Shown here piece by piece: positions 40,743-49,940 of a stretch of DNA of 64,000 nucleotides. A model generated the notes under the pieces. It was given only the letters and a program-made list of their open reading frames with translations, was not told the DNA's origin and ran no database searches. Source of the DNA: Ramlibacter sp. (GTDB lineage Bacteria > Pseudomonadota > Gammaproteobacteria > Burkholderiales > Burkholderiaceae_C); NCBI GenBank assembly GCA_019635415.1, contig JAHBZN010000002.1:620001-684000 (forward strand), written 5' to 3'. Numbering within the stretch: the stretch's first letter is position 1; every line of letters starts with the position of its first letter. The translations under genes were made by a program, and so were the position numbers.

Positions 40743-42296
40743 ATGACCGCCTTGCAGCAACGGCTTCATGCCCTCACGCCCGACCGGCTGAAAGGCATCC
40801 GCCGCGGCATTGAAAAGGAAAGCCTGCGTTCGCTGGCCGACGGCGGGCTCGCGCTCACGCCGCACCCGCAGGCGCTGGGCTCGGCGCTGACGCACCCGCA
40901 CATCACCACCGACTACAGCGAGTCGCAGCTCGAACTCATCACGGGCGTGCATGCCGGCGTGCAGTCGTGTCTGGACGAGTTGACGCAGATCCACCAGTTC
41001 ACCTACCGCACGCTGCGCGACGCGGGCAACGAGATGCTCTGGGTCTCCAGCATGCCGTGCGGACTGCCCACCGACGAGACCATTCCGCTTGGCCGCTACG
41101 GGCCCTCCAATGTCGGGCGCGCCAAGAGCGTTTACCGCATGGGCCTGGGCCACCGCTATGGCCGGCGCATGCAGACCATCTCCGGCATCCACTACAACTG
41201 GTCGCTGCCCGGTGTGGACAGCGACCAGTACTTTGCGCTGATCCGCAACTTCCGCCGTCATGCGTTCCTGCTGCTGTACCTGCTGGGCGCGTCCCCGGCC
41301 GTGTGTCCGACCTTCGTGGCCGGGCGCCAGCACGAGCTGCAGACGCTGGGCGCGCATGCGCTGTACATGCCGCATGGCACGTCGCTGCGGATGGGCCGCC
41401 TGGGCTACCAGAGCGATGCGCAGGCCTCGCTGGCGGTGAGCTACAACGGGCTGGAAGGCTACGCGGCCTCGCTGCACGATGCGCTCACGCGGCCTTACCC
41501 GGCCTACGAGGCCGTGGGCATCCGCAATCCCGGCGGGGACTACAACCAGCTGTCCACCACGCTGCTGCAGATCGAGAACGAGTTCTACGGCACCATCCGC
41601 CCCAAGCGCGTGATCTACCCCGGCGAGCGGCCGCTGCACGCGTTGCGCGAACGCGGTGTGGAGTACGTGGAAGTGCGCCTGCTGGACCTCGACCCCTTCG
41701 TGCCGATCGGCATCACCGCGCAAAGTCTGCGCCTGCTCGACGTGTTCCTGCTGCACTGCCTGCTGTCGGACAGTCCGCCCGATACACCGCGCGAAATCGC
41801 CGACCTCAAGCACAACCAGCATCTCACGGCCGCGCGCGGCCGCGAGCCCGGACTGAAGCTGCTGCGTGAAGGCCGCGAGGTGGGCCTGACCACCTGGGCC
41901 AGCGAACTGGTGGAGGCCTTTGTGCCGATTGCCGCCAGCCTCGATGCGGTGCACCAGACCGGCGACTACGGCGCGGCCGTTCGTGCCGCGCAGGTGGCAC
42001 TGGCCGATGCCGATTCGTTGCCTTCGGCGCGCGTGCTGGCCGCCATGGCGCGCGACCACGACAACTCCTTCATTGCCTTCACGCGTGCGCGTTCACTGCA
42101 GACCCGCGACCAGTTGCTGGCGCTGCCGTTCGACGATGCACTGCAGGCCCGTTTCGAGGCTATGGCCGTGAAATCGGTGGCCGACCAGAAAGCGATCGAG
42201 GCGGCGGACACGCTGCCTTTTGAAAACTACCGGCAACAGTATGTGTCGCCGGATCGGCTGGGCCTGCCGATGCGCGAAACGGCCGATCACATCTGA
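40743..42296 (+). CDS. gshA: Glutamate-cysteine ligase
   Basis: First enzyme of glutathione synthesis; forms gamma-glutamylcysteine with ATP. 517 aa, proteobacterial class I GshA. Typical: LKGIRRGIEKESLRSLADGG at the N-terminus, TDYSESQLELITGVH, SGIHYNWSLP, GRLGYQ and RVIYPGERPLHALRERGVEYVEVRLLDLDPF-type region (shown in part). ATG at 40743 begins the conserved start; the frame is open upstream without homology. A dispersed repeat starts five bases after its stop. Confidence 0.96.
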   Translation: MTALQQRLHALTPDRLKGIRRGIEKESLRSLADGGLALTPHPQALGSALTHPHITTDYSESQLELITGVHAGVQSCLDELTQIHQFTYRTLRDAGNEMLWVSSMPCGLPTDETIPLGRYGPSNVGRAKSVYRMGLGHRYGRRMQTISGIHYNWSLPGVDSDQYFALIRNFRRHAFLLLYLLGASPAVCPTFVAGRQHELQTLGAHALYMPHGTSLRMGRLGYQSDAQASLAVSYNGLEGYAASLHDALTRPYPAYEAVGIRNPGGDYNQLSTTLLQIENEFYGTIRPKRVIYPGERPLHALRERGVEYVEVRLLDLDPFVPIGITAQSLRLLDVFLLHCLLSDSPPDTPREIADLKHNQHLTAARGREPGLKLLREGREVGLTTWASELVEAFVPIAASLDAVHQTGDYGAAVRAAQVALADADSLPSARVLAAMARDHDNSFIAFTRARSLQTRDQLLALPFDDALQARFEAMAVKSVADQKAIEAADTLPFENYRQQYVSPDRLGLPMRETADHI

Positions 42297-42300
42297 CCCA

Positions 42301-42357
42301 ATCAGGCTGTAGCCCTTGCCAGATGGTCACTATTTGCTACTGAAAATATAGCAAACT
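42301..42357 (+). repeat. Dispersed repeat, copy E
   Basis: ATCAGGCTGTAGCCCTTGCC, AGATGGTCACTATTTGCTAC, TGAAAATATAGCAAACTG. It fills the gap between convergent gshA and the AIM24-like gene, consistent with a transcription end point. Confidence 0.85.
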
Positions 42358-42376
42358 GAATCGTCGCCGGGGCTGC

Positions 42377-43189
42377 TCAGTCGTCGTCGCCACCCAGCAC
42401 GCCACCCAGCAGGCTGCCGCCTGCGAAGCCGCCGAGCACCGAGCCTTCCTCGCGTGAGCCACCGCGTTGCGGCGCGGCCGCGAAGACGCGCGAGGCCAGG
42501 CGCGAGAACGGCAGGCTCTGCAGCCAGACCGTCCCGGGCCCCGACAGCTTGGCAAAGAACAGGCCTTCACCGCCGAACAGCGCGGTCTTGATCTTGCCCA
42601 CGTACTGGATCTCGAAATTCACGCTCGGTGTGTAGGCGACCACGCAGCCGGTGTCCACCAGCAGGGTTTGTCCGGCGGCGAGTTCGCGCCGCACGACGGT
42701 GCCGCCGGCATGAACAAAGGCCAGGCCGTCGCCGTCGAGCTTCTGCATGATGAAGCCCTCGCCGCCAAAAAAGCCCGTCGACAGCTTCTGCTGCACGGCG
42801 ATGCCGAGCGCCACGCCGCGTGCGGCGCACAGGAAGGCGTCCTTCTGGCAGATCAGGGTGCCGCCAAGCTGGCGCAGGTCCATGGGCAGGATCTTGCCGG
42901 GGTAGGGCGCGGCGAAGGCCACGCGCAGCTTGCCCTGCGCCTGGTTGGTATAGACCGTGGTGAACAGCGACTCGCCCGTGACCAGCCGTTTGCCCGCGCC
43001 CAGCAGCTTGCCGAGAAAGCCGCCCTGCTGGGCACTGCCGTCGCCGAACACCGTGTCCATGGCGATGCCGGCGTCCATGAACATCATGCTGCCGGCCTCG
43101 CCGATGGCGGCTTCCCCGGGGTCGAGCTCGATCTCGACGAACTGCATCTCCGCGCCGCGGATTTCGTAGTCAATCACATCCATTGCCAT
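42377..43189 (-). CDS. TIGR00266/AIM24 family protein
   Basis: 270 aa beta-rich protein of the AIM24 family. Recognised from [63 protein letters not shown], and [20 protein letters not shown]. The C-terminal Gly/Ser-rich tail ends [11 protein letters not shown]. The function is not established (AIM24 is linked to mitochondrial organisation in yeast). ATG at 43189 used; an alternative ATG six bases downstream is also plausible. Confidence 0.88.
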   Translation of the reverse strand: MAMDVIDYEIRGAEMQFVEIELDPGEAAIGEAGSMMFMDAGIAMDTVFGDGSAQQGGFLGKLLGAGKRLVTGESLFTTVYTNQAQGKLRVAFAAPYPGKILPMDLRQLGGTLICQKDAFLCAARGVALGIAVQQKLSTGFFGGEGFIMQKLDGDGLAFVHAGGTVVRRELAAGQTLLVDTGCVVAYTPSVNFEIQYVGKIKTALFGGEGLFFAKLSGPGTVWLQSLPFSRLASRVFAAAPQRGGSREEGSVLGGFAGGSLLGGVLGGDDD

Positions 43190-43278
43190 CGCCAGCACTC
43201 CATCTGTTTTGTAAAGACGCTGGCGATGGTAGCGAATGCGGTGGGCAGTTTCGAGGCGCGCCCGCCCTGGGGGCCGGG

Positions 43279-43638
43279 TTATTCGGGGGCCAGGGCGTCG
43301 CTGGTGCGGATGGACTGGCGGTCGCGCTTGTGGGCGATCTTGCCCAGGGTGTGCTCGAGCAGGTGACGCAGCTTGTCGGTGGCGCCACGGATCGCCAGGT
43401 CCTGGGTGGCCGCGTGGTGGGTCGCCGCCACCGGCTGGTGGCTGGCCAGCCGCGCTTCCAGTGTGCAGCGCAGGTCAGCGGCGCCTTTGGCCGCACCGTT
43501 CTGGTCGCTGAGCTGCAACTCGACACGCGTGATGTCCTGCCGGAAATGGACGAGCGCCTCGTCCAGGTGCTGGCTGGCCCAGCGCTCCAGTGACTCCTTG
43601 TTCTCAAGGCCGTTGCCGGCGTTGACTTGAACCTGCAT
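43279..43638 (-). CDS. HPF/RaiA-family ribosome-associated protein
   Basis: 119 aa. Single S30AE/RaiA-like domain: [49 protein letters not shown], ending in a basic tail. Such proteins bind and inactivate ribosomes in stationary phase. Compared with Escherichia coli RaiA it is close in length. Single gene; expression signals not evident. Confidence 0.75.
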   Translation of the reverse strand: MQVQVNAGNGLENKESLERWASQHLDEALVHFRQDITRVELQLSDQNGAAKGAADLRCTLEARLASHQPVAATHHAATQDLAIRGATDKLRHLLEHTLGKIAHKRDRQSIRTSDALAPE

Positions 43639-43772
43639 GTGGGTCTCCTTTCAGGTGTGAACTCCAGTGTGGCCCCAAACGCGGAGCCCGTGCGTAGGAG
43701 ATTAGCCGCATTGACGCCGCCAGCCTGATGCCCGCCTTAAGATCGGGGGCATTGACCGTTCCGAGGAGTCCC

Positions 43773-44705
43773 ATGAGCGAAACCCTACCGGTATTCGAAG
43801 TGCTGCCGCGCGACCTGTCGGCCTATCGAAAGGGCAATGCCGGCGTCGACTACGTCCACCGGTTTGAGTCCGGCCGGCCCGGCCCCCACGTGCTCGTGAA
43901 CGGGCTGACGCATGGCAACGAGTTCTGCGGCATGAGCGCGGTCACACATCTGCTGGACACCGGGGTGCGGCCCCTGTGCGGCACGCTGACCGTGAGCCTG
44001 GCCAATGTGGCGGCCTACGAGTCGTTCGACGCCCAGCGACCGTTTGACAGCCGCCAGCTGGTGCACAACCTCAATCGCATCTGGTCACCCGAATGGCTGG
44101 ACGGACCGCAGGACAGCCCCGAGCTGGCGCGCGCCCGCGAGCTGCGACCGGTGGTGGCGGCCGCCGACCACGTGCTGGACCTGCATTCCACGAACGCCGA
44201 CGTGGTGCCTTTCTGGGTCTATCCGCAATACGAGCGCAATGGCTCGGCGGCCCTGGCGATGGGACGGCCATCGGTGCATTTCGTGATGCCCAACGGCCTG
44301 GGGTCGGGCACGCCACTGATCCAGTACGGGACATTCGGCGATCCGGCGGGCACGGGGGTGGGGCTGGTGGCCGAATGCGGCCAGCATTTCAGCCGGGCCG
44401 CCAGTGACCTGGCCATCGCCGTGGCCCGGGACTTTCTGGCGCACTTTGGCCTGATGGCGCGCGATGAGGCAGTGCCGGTCCAGCCTCAGCGGCGCTTTGA
44501 GCTGTTGCAGACCTGGGTCATCAAGACACCGGAATTCAGGCTGGTCAGGCCGCTGCAGGGCTTCGAGGTCTTTGCCAAGGGCGAGCTGATCGCCACCGAT
44601 GGCGCCGAGGAGATCCGTGCGCCCTGCGACGACTGCACGATCCTCATGCCTGCGCGGCGGGCGATCGTCGGGCGCGAAGGCGTCTACCTGTCGCGGCCGA
44701 TGTGA
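43773..44705 (+). CDS. Succinylglutamate desuccinylase/aspartoacylase-family zinc peptidase
   Basis: 310 aa, M14-like carboxypeptidase fold. Zinc ligands appear in LVNGLTHGNEFCGMSAV (H..E, ~47-50) and LDLHSTNADVVPF (His, ~145); ECGQHF (~215) may give the catalytic Glu. AspA-like members cleave N-acyl amino acids. Strong GAGGAG ribosome site before the ATG. Substrate unknown. Confidence 0.88.
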   Translation: MSETLPVFEVLPRDLSAYRKGNAGVDYVHRFESGRPGPHVLVNGLTHGNEFCGMSAVTHLLDTGVRPLCGTLTVSLANVAAYESFDAQRPFDSRQLVHNLNRIWSPEWLDGPQDSPELARARELRPVVAAADHVLDLHSTNADVVPFWVYPQYERNGSAALAMGRPSVHFVMPNGLGSGTPLIQYGTFGDPAGTGVGLVAECGQHFSRAASDLAIAVARDFLAHFGLMARDEAVPVQPQRRFELLQTWVIKTPEFRLVRPLQGFEVFAKGELIATDGAEEIRAPCDDCTILMPARRAIVGREGVYLSRPM

Positions 44706-44738
44706 GCCGGGGCAGCGCCCGCGCGCCGTGCGGGGGTG

Positions 44739-45212
44739 TCAGACCTCGCCGCCGAACTTCTTGATGAGGTTGGCGATGTACTTGTCGACGAGCTTCTCGA
44801 ACTCGCCTTCCACCACGGGGGCGACGACCATCTTCATCAGGCCGGGCAGGGGCACCTCGACCTCGCCCTTGATCTTCAGCTCGATGGCGGTGGATTTGCC
44901 CTTGTTGTCGGTGATCTTCCAGCCGCCGCCCACCTGGGCGTTGCCCACACCCTTGACCGGGGTCCACTTGACCGTGCCCTTGGCCTTGTCGCTGACGTAC
45001 TTGCTGGCGTAGATGGTCTGGATGTTGACCTGGGCGGTGCCCACCTTCTCCATCTCCCACTTGTAGACGCCGTCGCCCATGTCGGTGAGCTTCTCGACTT
45101 TGGGAAAGTGGCTGACCGACGTGGGCACGTCGGACAGCACGGCGAACACATCGGCGGCCTTGGCCTTGACTTCAAATTCGTAGCCCAGGTCGATGTTGAC
45201 GGTGATGGCCAT
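44739..45212 (-). CDS. SRPBCC-superfamily protein
   Basis: 157 aa, Bet v1-like lipid or ligand-binding fold: DLGYEFEVKAKAADVFAVLS DVPTSVSHFPKVEKL, YKWEMEKVG, and a C-terminal helix FEKLVDKYIANLIKKFGGEV. No catalytic site. An AGGAG ribosome site supports the ATG at 45212. It lies in a block of small genes whose roles are unclear. Confidence 0.8.
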   Translation of the reverse strand: MAITVNIDLGYEFEVKAKAADVFAVLSDVPTSVSHFPKVEKLTDMGDGVYKWEMEKVGTAQVNIQTIYASKYVSDKAKGTVKWTPVKGVGNAQVGGGWKITDNKGKSTAIELKIKGEVEVPLPGLMKMVVAPVVEGEFEKLVDKYIANLIKKFGGEV

Positions 45213-45291
45213 GTTGTCTCCTCTTGGTGGGTATCGGGGGTGGCTCATTCTGCCACCGGCAGGCGGCCTTGCGGCCGCCGCGCGGGGCGTG

Positions 45292-45636
45292 TCAGGCGGC
45301 CTTGCGCAGGCCCGCTTCGGCCAGGGCCGTTGCGCGCTCGGTGGTGGCCAGCGCCATGCCCACCAGGGTGTCCACGGCCACCTTGGCGCCGTCGGCCGTG
45401 AGGGCCAGGCCGCGGGCGTAGTAGCCGCTGAACACCTGTTGCGCGTGGGCCGCGTTCTTGCGGGTTTCGGGCGTGAGCTGCGGGCTCGATTCCTTGAGCG
45501 CGCGCTTCCAGCGCAGCTCGACAGCGTCATGCAGGCGTGTGCCGCCGGCCTGGTAGGTGTCGATGATCTTGTGGGCGGTGCTGCCAAACGTGGTGATGAC
45601 ACCCGTGGCGGTCTTGGCGAATTCGGTCGTGGTCAT
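45292..45636 (-). CDS. Small hypothetical protein (possibly phasin-like)
   Basis: 114 aa, mostly helical: MTTTEFAKTATGVITTFGST, YYARGLALTADGAKVAVDTL VGM. No domain assigned; a helical, Ala/Thr-rich protein of this size might coat granules as phasins do, which is an inference. AGGAC-type ribosome site before the ATG. Neighbouring genes are on the same strand but not overlapping. Confidence 0.6.
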   Translation of the reverse strand: MTTTEFAKTATGVITTFGSTAHKIIDTYQAGGTRLHDAVELRWKRALKESSPQLTPETRKNAAHAQQVFSGYYARGLALTADGAKVAVDTLVGMALATTERATALAEAGLRKAA

Positions 45637-45739
45637 GGCAATGTCCTTTCGGTCTGATGGGGACATTGTCGGCAGCGGCCCTAGGGCCTGAAACCTAAAC
45701 CGGCCGGAATTCCTAGAGCCTGCTGTCTAGCCCTGGCGT

Positions 45740-46012
45740 TCACAGGTCAATCACCAGCAGCGCACTCCGGCTGCGGGAGCAGCAGGGCAGGAAGCGGTCG
45801 TTGGCGGCCTGTTCCTCCGGGGTGAGGTACAGGTCCCAGTGGTCGGGCTCGCCCTCCAGCACCCGCGTCAGGCAGGTGCCGCAGACCCCCTGCTGGCAGG
45901 ACGTGGCCACATCCAGTCCGCTGGCCAGCAAGGCGTCGAGCACGCTCTGGTCCCGGCCTACGGGAATGATGCGGCCCGAGCGCGCCAGCTTGATCTCGAA
46001 GTCCACGTCCAC
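45740..46012 (-). CDS. Vanillate demethylase-type ferredoxin domain protein
   Basis: 90 aa, equal to the C-terminal 2Fe-2S domain of VanB-type oxygenase reductases: ATSCQQGVCGTCLTRVLEG (ligands Cys38, 43, 46) and RFLPCCSRSRSALLVIDL. The FMN and NAD domains of VanB are absent, so it is a free ferredoxin that needs a separate reductase, not found here. GTG start with a GGAGG ribosome site 10 bases away; follows the Rieske gene by five bases. Confidence 0.85.
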   Translation of the reverse strand: MDVDFEIKLARSGRIIPVGRDQSVLDALLASGLDVATSCQQGVCGTCLTRVLEGEPDHWDLYLTPEEQAANDRFLPCCSRSRSALLVIDL

Positions 46013-46017
46013 GGCCG

Positions 46018-47205
46018 TCAGTCCTCCAGGAAATTGCCGGCGGAGAAGTGAACGGGAGGGGCGTCGGGGTCGAAGCTCACGCCGGCCGGGTCCAGGCCCT
46101 GCGCCACGGCGTCCAGCTGCTTTTGCAGCAGGCGGCGCAGCATCACGATGCCGCGATCGGACGTGGCCAGGTGCTCCTCGGAGTGACGCGCGATCGGCCC
46201 CTGGCTGGTCATGGCCTCATAGTCGCCGGGGAACTGGCGGTGTTCTTCCTCGGTCAGCTCTTCCCAGAGCTTGCCGTTCAGCCGCGAGCGCATCCGGGCC
46301 AGTTCGCCCTGTTCGCGCACCCGGCCCACCACGTAGATGCGGAAGTGATGGTCGTCAATGGGCAGCACCCAGCCCAGGGACTCGACCCGGCCGTAGCGGC
46401 CGATGCGCGGGCTCGGTATCACGCGCAGCGTGGGCAGCCCCGCCTCGCTGATGCGCCGCAGCGTCTTGCCGTCGGGCAGTTTGCGCAGCGACAGGGTGCG
46501 CACGCTGAGTTCCTGCGTGTCCCAAGTGACCTGAGGCATCAGGGCCATCTGCTCCACGAACTGGGTTCCGCTGAAGGACGAATGCAGGATCACCACATGG
46601 AACGGGTCCACGAGGTTTTCGTAGTGCTGCAGCCAGTTGCAGGGGATGACCTGCGGCCCACCTCCCCCAATGCTGTTGCCGTCGGCTTCAAGGAATTCGC
46701 CCTCGTCCAGGGTCTCCAGGCATTCGTAGCGCGGCAGCACGGGCTTGCGATCGGGCGGGCCCATGTAGGCCCAGATCAGGCCATACAGTTCCTGAACCGG
46801 GTACCAGGGCTGGCGCACCTTGTCGCGGGCGCGCCCTCCTTCGGGCTCGCAGGGCTGTTCCACGCAATGGCCCTGCACGTCGAACAGCCAGCCGTGGTAG
46901 CAGCACCGGATGCCGCGCTCCTCGACCTTGCCGTAGTACAGCGACGACCCGCGGTGTGCGCAGTGCGGATGGACCAGGCCGGGCCGGCCGGTCTTGTCGC
47001 GGAACAGGATCAGGTCTTCTCCGAGCACGCGCAGCTTGCGCGGCGTGTCGCTCGCCTCCTGGCTCAGCCCCACGGGATGCCAGTAGCGCCGCAGCAACTC
47101 GCCCATGGGGGTGCCGGCACCGACTTCGGTCAGCTCGGCACGGTGGGTGGGTTGCGGGCGGCCATAGGCCGTGCCGGTGTCCGCAGCGATGGGGATGACT
47201 TTCAC
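46018..47205 (-). CDS. Rieske non-haem iron oxygenase (VanA-like)
   Basis: 395 aa. Rieske centre VHPHCAHRGSS (C-x-H) and IRCCYHGWLFD (C-x2-H) near residues 85-110; mononuclear iron motif NLVDPFHVVILHSSF (~210). It resembles aromatic O-demethylases such as vanillate demethylase oxygenase and phthalate dioxygenase-type enzymes. GTG start overlaps the Bug-protein stop (GTGA). The stand-alone ferredoxin directly follows; the reductase must be elsewhere. Substrate unknown, perhaps an aromatic acid bound by the Bug protein. Confidence 0.92.
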   Translation of the reverse strand: MKVIPIAADTGTAYGRPQPTHRAELTEVGAGTPMGELLRRYWHPVGLSQEASDTPRKLRVLGEDLILFRDKTGRPGLVHPHCAHRGSSLYYGKVEERGIRCCYHGWLFDVQGHCVEQPCEPEGGRARDKVRQPWYPVQELYGLIWAYMGPPDRKPVLPRYECLETLDEGEFLEADGNSIGGGGPQVIPCNWLQHYENLVDPFHVVILHSSFSGTQFVEQMALMPQVTWDTQELSVRTLSLRKLPDGKTLRRISEAGLPTLRVIPSPRIGRYGRVESLGWVLPIDDHHFRIYVVGRVREQGELARMRSRLNGKLWEELTEEEHRQFPGDYEAMTSQGPIARHSEEHLATSDRGIVMLRRLLQKQLDAVAQGLDPAGVSFDPDAPPVHFSAGNFLED

Positions 47206-48176
47206 TGGGCCACCACCCCGGCCGCCTTGATCAGCTCGGACAGCTTCGGAAAGTCGGCCTTGTAGACCTCCATGAACTGGGTCGGCGTGTTCCCCAGCGG
47301 CTCGAAGCCGTAGCCGGTGAGGCGGGCCTGCACGTCGGGCATGGCGGTGATTTCGCGCAACGCGGTGACCCACTGATCCTGGATGGCGGCGGGCAGCCGC
47401 GCCGGAGCGTACATGCCGATCCAGCTGTCCACATCGAAGCCCTGGAAACCCTGCTCGGCGAAGGTGGGTACGTTGGGCAGGGTCGACACCCGGCGCGTGC
47501 CTGCGATGCCCAGCACCTTCATCTTGCCGCCCTGGCTCTGCGCGCGTGCGGTGGAAGGATTGGCCCACGCGAAATCCAGCAACTCGCCAAACAGGTCGTT
47601 GTGGGCGGCGGCTTCGGACTTGTACGCCGCATGGATCAATTGCGCGCCGGTCTGGCGCTTGAGCAGTTCACCGAACAGGTGAGCCGTGGAACCATTGCCC
47701 CAGGTGCCATAGCTCAGCGGCCTGGGCGAAGCCTTGGCGTAAGCCGCGAACTCCTTGAGGTTGTTGAACGGTGCGTTGGCGCGTGCGACCAGCATCGGCC
47801 CGCCGGTGGCCAGCATCGACAGCGGCGTGAAATCCCGGACCGGGTCATAGGGCAGCTTGCTTTGCAGGATGGCATTGTTCACGTGCGTGAGGGGCAGCGT
47901 CATCATCACGGTATAGCCGTCGGCCGGCGCCTTGGCCACGTAGTCCGCAGCGATGATGCCGCTGGCGCCCGGCTTGGCGTCGATCACAATGGGCTGGCCC
48001 CAACGCTGCTGCAGCTTGTCGCCGTAGACGCGGGCCAGCGTGTCGATCGGGCCGCCGGCCGTGCCAAAGGGCACGATGCGGATCACCCGGCTGGGGAAGG
48101 GCGGGGTCTGTGCGAGCACCGGCGCGGCGGCGAGTGCCGCCACACTGGCGACGAAGGTCCTGCGGCTGTGGGTCAT
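47202..48176 (-). CDS. Bug/TctC-family solute-binding protein
   Basis: 324 aa with a Tat-like or Sec signal (MTHSRRTFVASVAALAAAPV). Typical of Bug receptors: VIRIVPFGTAGGPIDTLARV, IDAKPGASGIIAADYVAKAP, ADGYTVMM. A CAGGAG ribosome site supports the start. First gene of the operon with the Rieske oxygenase, so it may bind the oxygenase substrate for uptake or sensing. Divergent from the LysR gene. Confidence 0.92.
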   Translation of the reverse strand: MTHSRRTFVASVAALAAAPVLAQTPPFPSRVIRIVPFGTAGGPIDTLARVYGDKLQQRWGQPIVIDAKPGASGIIAADYVAKAPADGYTVMMTLPLTHVNNAILQSKLPYDPVRDFTPLSMLATGGPMLVARANAPFNNLKEFAAYAKASPRPLSYGTWGNGSTAHLFGELLKRQTGAQLIHAAYKSEAAAHNDLFGELLDFAWANPSTARAQSQGGKMKVLGIAGTRRVSTLPNVPTFAEQGFQGFDVDSWIGMYAPARLPAAIQDQWVTALREITAMPDVQARLTGYGFEPLGNTPTQFMEVYKADFPKLSELIKAAGVVAQ

Positions 48177-48242
48177 GGGTTGTCTCCTGTCGTTGTTTGA
48201 AAAGCCGGTGCATGATGCAACGGCTGCCGCGTGCAACACAAT

Positions 48243-48255
48243 TCCAATGTTTGGA
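48243..48255. promoter_or_regulatory. T-N11-A LysR-type operator
   Basis: TCCAA-TGT-TTGGA: a perfect inverted repeat in the 87-base gap between the divergent LysR and Bug-protein genes, 8 bases before the LysR start. It fits the LysR T-N11-A consensus and probably binds the adjacent regulator. Confidence 0.65.
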
Positions 48256-48263
48256 TATGAGAT

Positions 48264-49190
48264 ATGAACCCGCGTGATATCCGCAGCCTCGATGTCGGCA
48301 TGCTGCGCACCTTCGACGCCCTGATGCAGGAGCGCAGCGTGTCGCGCGCGGCGGCGCGGCTGTTCCTCAGCCAGCCCGCGGTGAGCGCCTCGCTCAACCG
48401 GCTGCGCGAGGCTTTCGACGACCCGTTGTTCACCCGCACCGCGCACGGGGTGACGCCCACGCCGCGCGCGCATGCGCTGGCGCCGCAGGTCGCCCGGCTC
48501 ATCGATGGCCTGGCCGCGCTGATGAGCACCGAACAGGCGTTTGACCCCGCCACCTCGAACCGGATCTTTCGCGTTGCCGGCTCCGATCACCCCAGCCGCA
48601 CGGTGCTGCCGGCGCTCGGCCGCCGTCTGGCGGAACTGGGGTCCGCCGTGCGTATCGTCTGGGAGCCGCCCGGCACCTGGTCGCTGCCCGAGCGGCTGAA
48701 CAAGGGGGACCTGGACCTGGCGATGATCGCCCGCATCCGCGTGCCCCGCGACATGGAAACCCTCACGCTGTACGAGGACCACTACGTGCATGTGATGCGG
48801 GCCGGCCATCCGTGCGCCTCACAGCCCCTGACGCTGGACAGCTTCTGCGCCATCCCCCAGATATTCCTGGGCTACGGCACGTCCATGCTGGACGACCTGA
48901 TCGACGAAACCCTGGCCCGCACGGGTCACCAACGGCTGGCGCAGCTGGCGGTGACCAGCTTTGGGCAGATATTCCATCAACTGCTCCATAGCGACCACGC
49001 GGCCGTCCTGGGCCACCGTGTGGCTCAAGCGCAAGGCGAAGCCGACGCGCTGTGCATCCGGCCCTTGCCGTTCGAGTTGCCGCGCTATCAGTCGCTGCTG
49101 TGCTGGGATGCGCGTTCCGAAGCCGACGCGGGCATCCAGTGGCTCAAGGCGCAGATTCGCGAGATTGTCATGGGCCCGGACAGTCCATGA
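48264..49190 (+). CDS. LysR-family transcriptional regulator
   Basis: 308 aa. N-terminal HTH: LRTFDALMQERSVSRAAARL FLSQPAVSASLNRLREAFDD PLFTR. C-terminal periplasmic-binding-like effector domain ending LCWDARSEADAGIQWLKAQI RE. Predicted regulator of the divergent Bug-Rieske-ferredoxin operon. The effector is likely the substrate or a pathway intermediate. Confidence 0.92.
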   Translation: MNPRDIRSLDVGMLRTFDALMQERSVSRAAARLFLSQPAVSASLNRLREAFDDPLFTRTAHGVTPTPRAHALAPQVARLIDGLAALMSTEQAFDPATSNRIFRVAGSDHPSRTVLPALGRRLAELGSAVRIVWEPPGTWSLPERLNKGDLDLAMIARIRVPRDMETLTLYEDHYVHVMRAGHPCASQPLTLDSFCAIPQIFLGYGTSMLDDLIDETLARTGHQRLAQLAVTSFGQIFHQLLHSDHAAVLGHRVAQAQGEADALCIRPLPFELPRYQSLLCWDARSEADAGIQWLKAQIREIVMGPDSP

Positions 49191-49211
49191 GCGGAAAATA
49201 CGACGACGCGT

Positions 49212-49352
49212 TATAATGCGAAGTGGCCTGCCAATGGCCTGCAGCCTTCCCCCTTGCGGGCTGAGCTGATCCAAGACGCAAACCCGGCCCTCCGCGAGAG
49301 GTCCATGCCGCCAGGTTTGCAAGCACCGGCGCCTTGGCATGCCGGACTTTTT
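49212..49352 (+). promoter_or_regulatory. Promoter -10 and structured leader of the DUF-infA genes
   Basis: A clear TATAAT (49212-49217) lies directly after the LysR gene; no matching -35 was found. The predicted ~190-base leader has GCAAACC (49278-49284) pairing with GGTTTGC (49314-49320), then CCGGC-10-GCCGG (49326-49345) followed by ACTTTTT. The second hairpin looks like an intrinsic terminator before the coding region. It may be an attenuator, or the end of a ~130-nt small RNA. Confidence 0.5.
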
Positions 49353-49409
49353 CCAAATCATCACCCGTCATGGCCATGGCCCGTGTCGGCGAAGCATATT
49401 GAGCATCTC

Positions 49410-49649
49410 ATGAAACAGACCAACAACGTGACCGTGGGCAAGTACCTGATTTCCCCCTTGCCCAAGAAACTCGACAACGGCTGGTGGGCCATTTCCGTGT
49501 CCATCCGCTCTGGTTCCGGCAGTGGCACGCATGACCGCGTCCTGCGCCTGACCCGTCTTTTTCGCAACAAGCTGGCCGCGGCCGAGTACGCCGTGGCCGA
49601 AGGCCTGCGCTGGATCGGCCCGCGTGCCGCCGGTGCGACCCCCGTTTAA
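49410..49649 (+). CDS. Small conserved hypothetical protein upstream of infA
   Basis: 79 aa: [63 protein letters not shown]. Compact, basic, single-domain; no domain name assigned. Ends 10 bases before the infA start, so the two are probably cotranscribed. Function unknown, perhaps RNA-binding given size, charge and neighbour. Confidence 0.68.
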   Translation: MKQTNNVTVGKYLISPLPKKLDNGWWAISVSIRSGSGSGTHDRVLRLTRLFRNKLAAAEYAVAEGLRWIGPRAAGATPV

Positions 49650-49659
49650 GGAGAACCTG

Positions 49660-49905
49660 ATGGCCAAGGAAGAACTGATTGAAATGCGCGGCAAGGTGTC
49701 GGAAGTGCTGCCGGACTCGCGCTTTCGCGTGACGCTCGAAAACGGGCACGAACTGATCGCCTACACCGGCGGCAAGATGCGCAAGCATCACATCCGCATC
49801 ATTGCCGGCGACAACGTGTCGCTGGAGCTGTCCCCCTATGACCTGACCAAGGGCCGCATCATGTTCCGGCACCTGGCCGGTCGCCCCGGCCCCGCGCCGC
49901 GCTGA
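49660..49905 (+). CDS. infA: Translation initiation factor IF-1
   Basis: 81 aa OB-fold protein: [67 protein letters not shown]. The A-site-binding basic residues are conserved. Many Burkholderiales carry more than one infA; this copy has a C-terminal extension (RPGPAPR) and is not in a ribosomal protein operon. An AAGGAG ribosome site precedes the ATG. Confidence 0.95.
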   Translation: MAKEELIEMRGKVSEVLPDSRFRVTLENGHELIAYTGGKMRKHHIRIIAGDNVSLELSPYDLTKGRIMFRHLAGRPGPAPR

Positions 49906-49940
49906 AGCAGCGATGCGTGGCATGAGGGCACAATGGCCTC

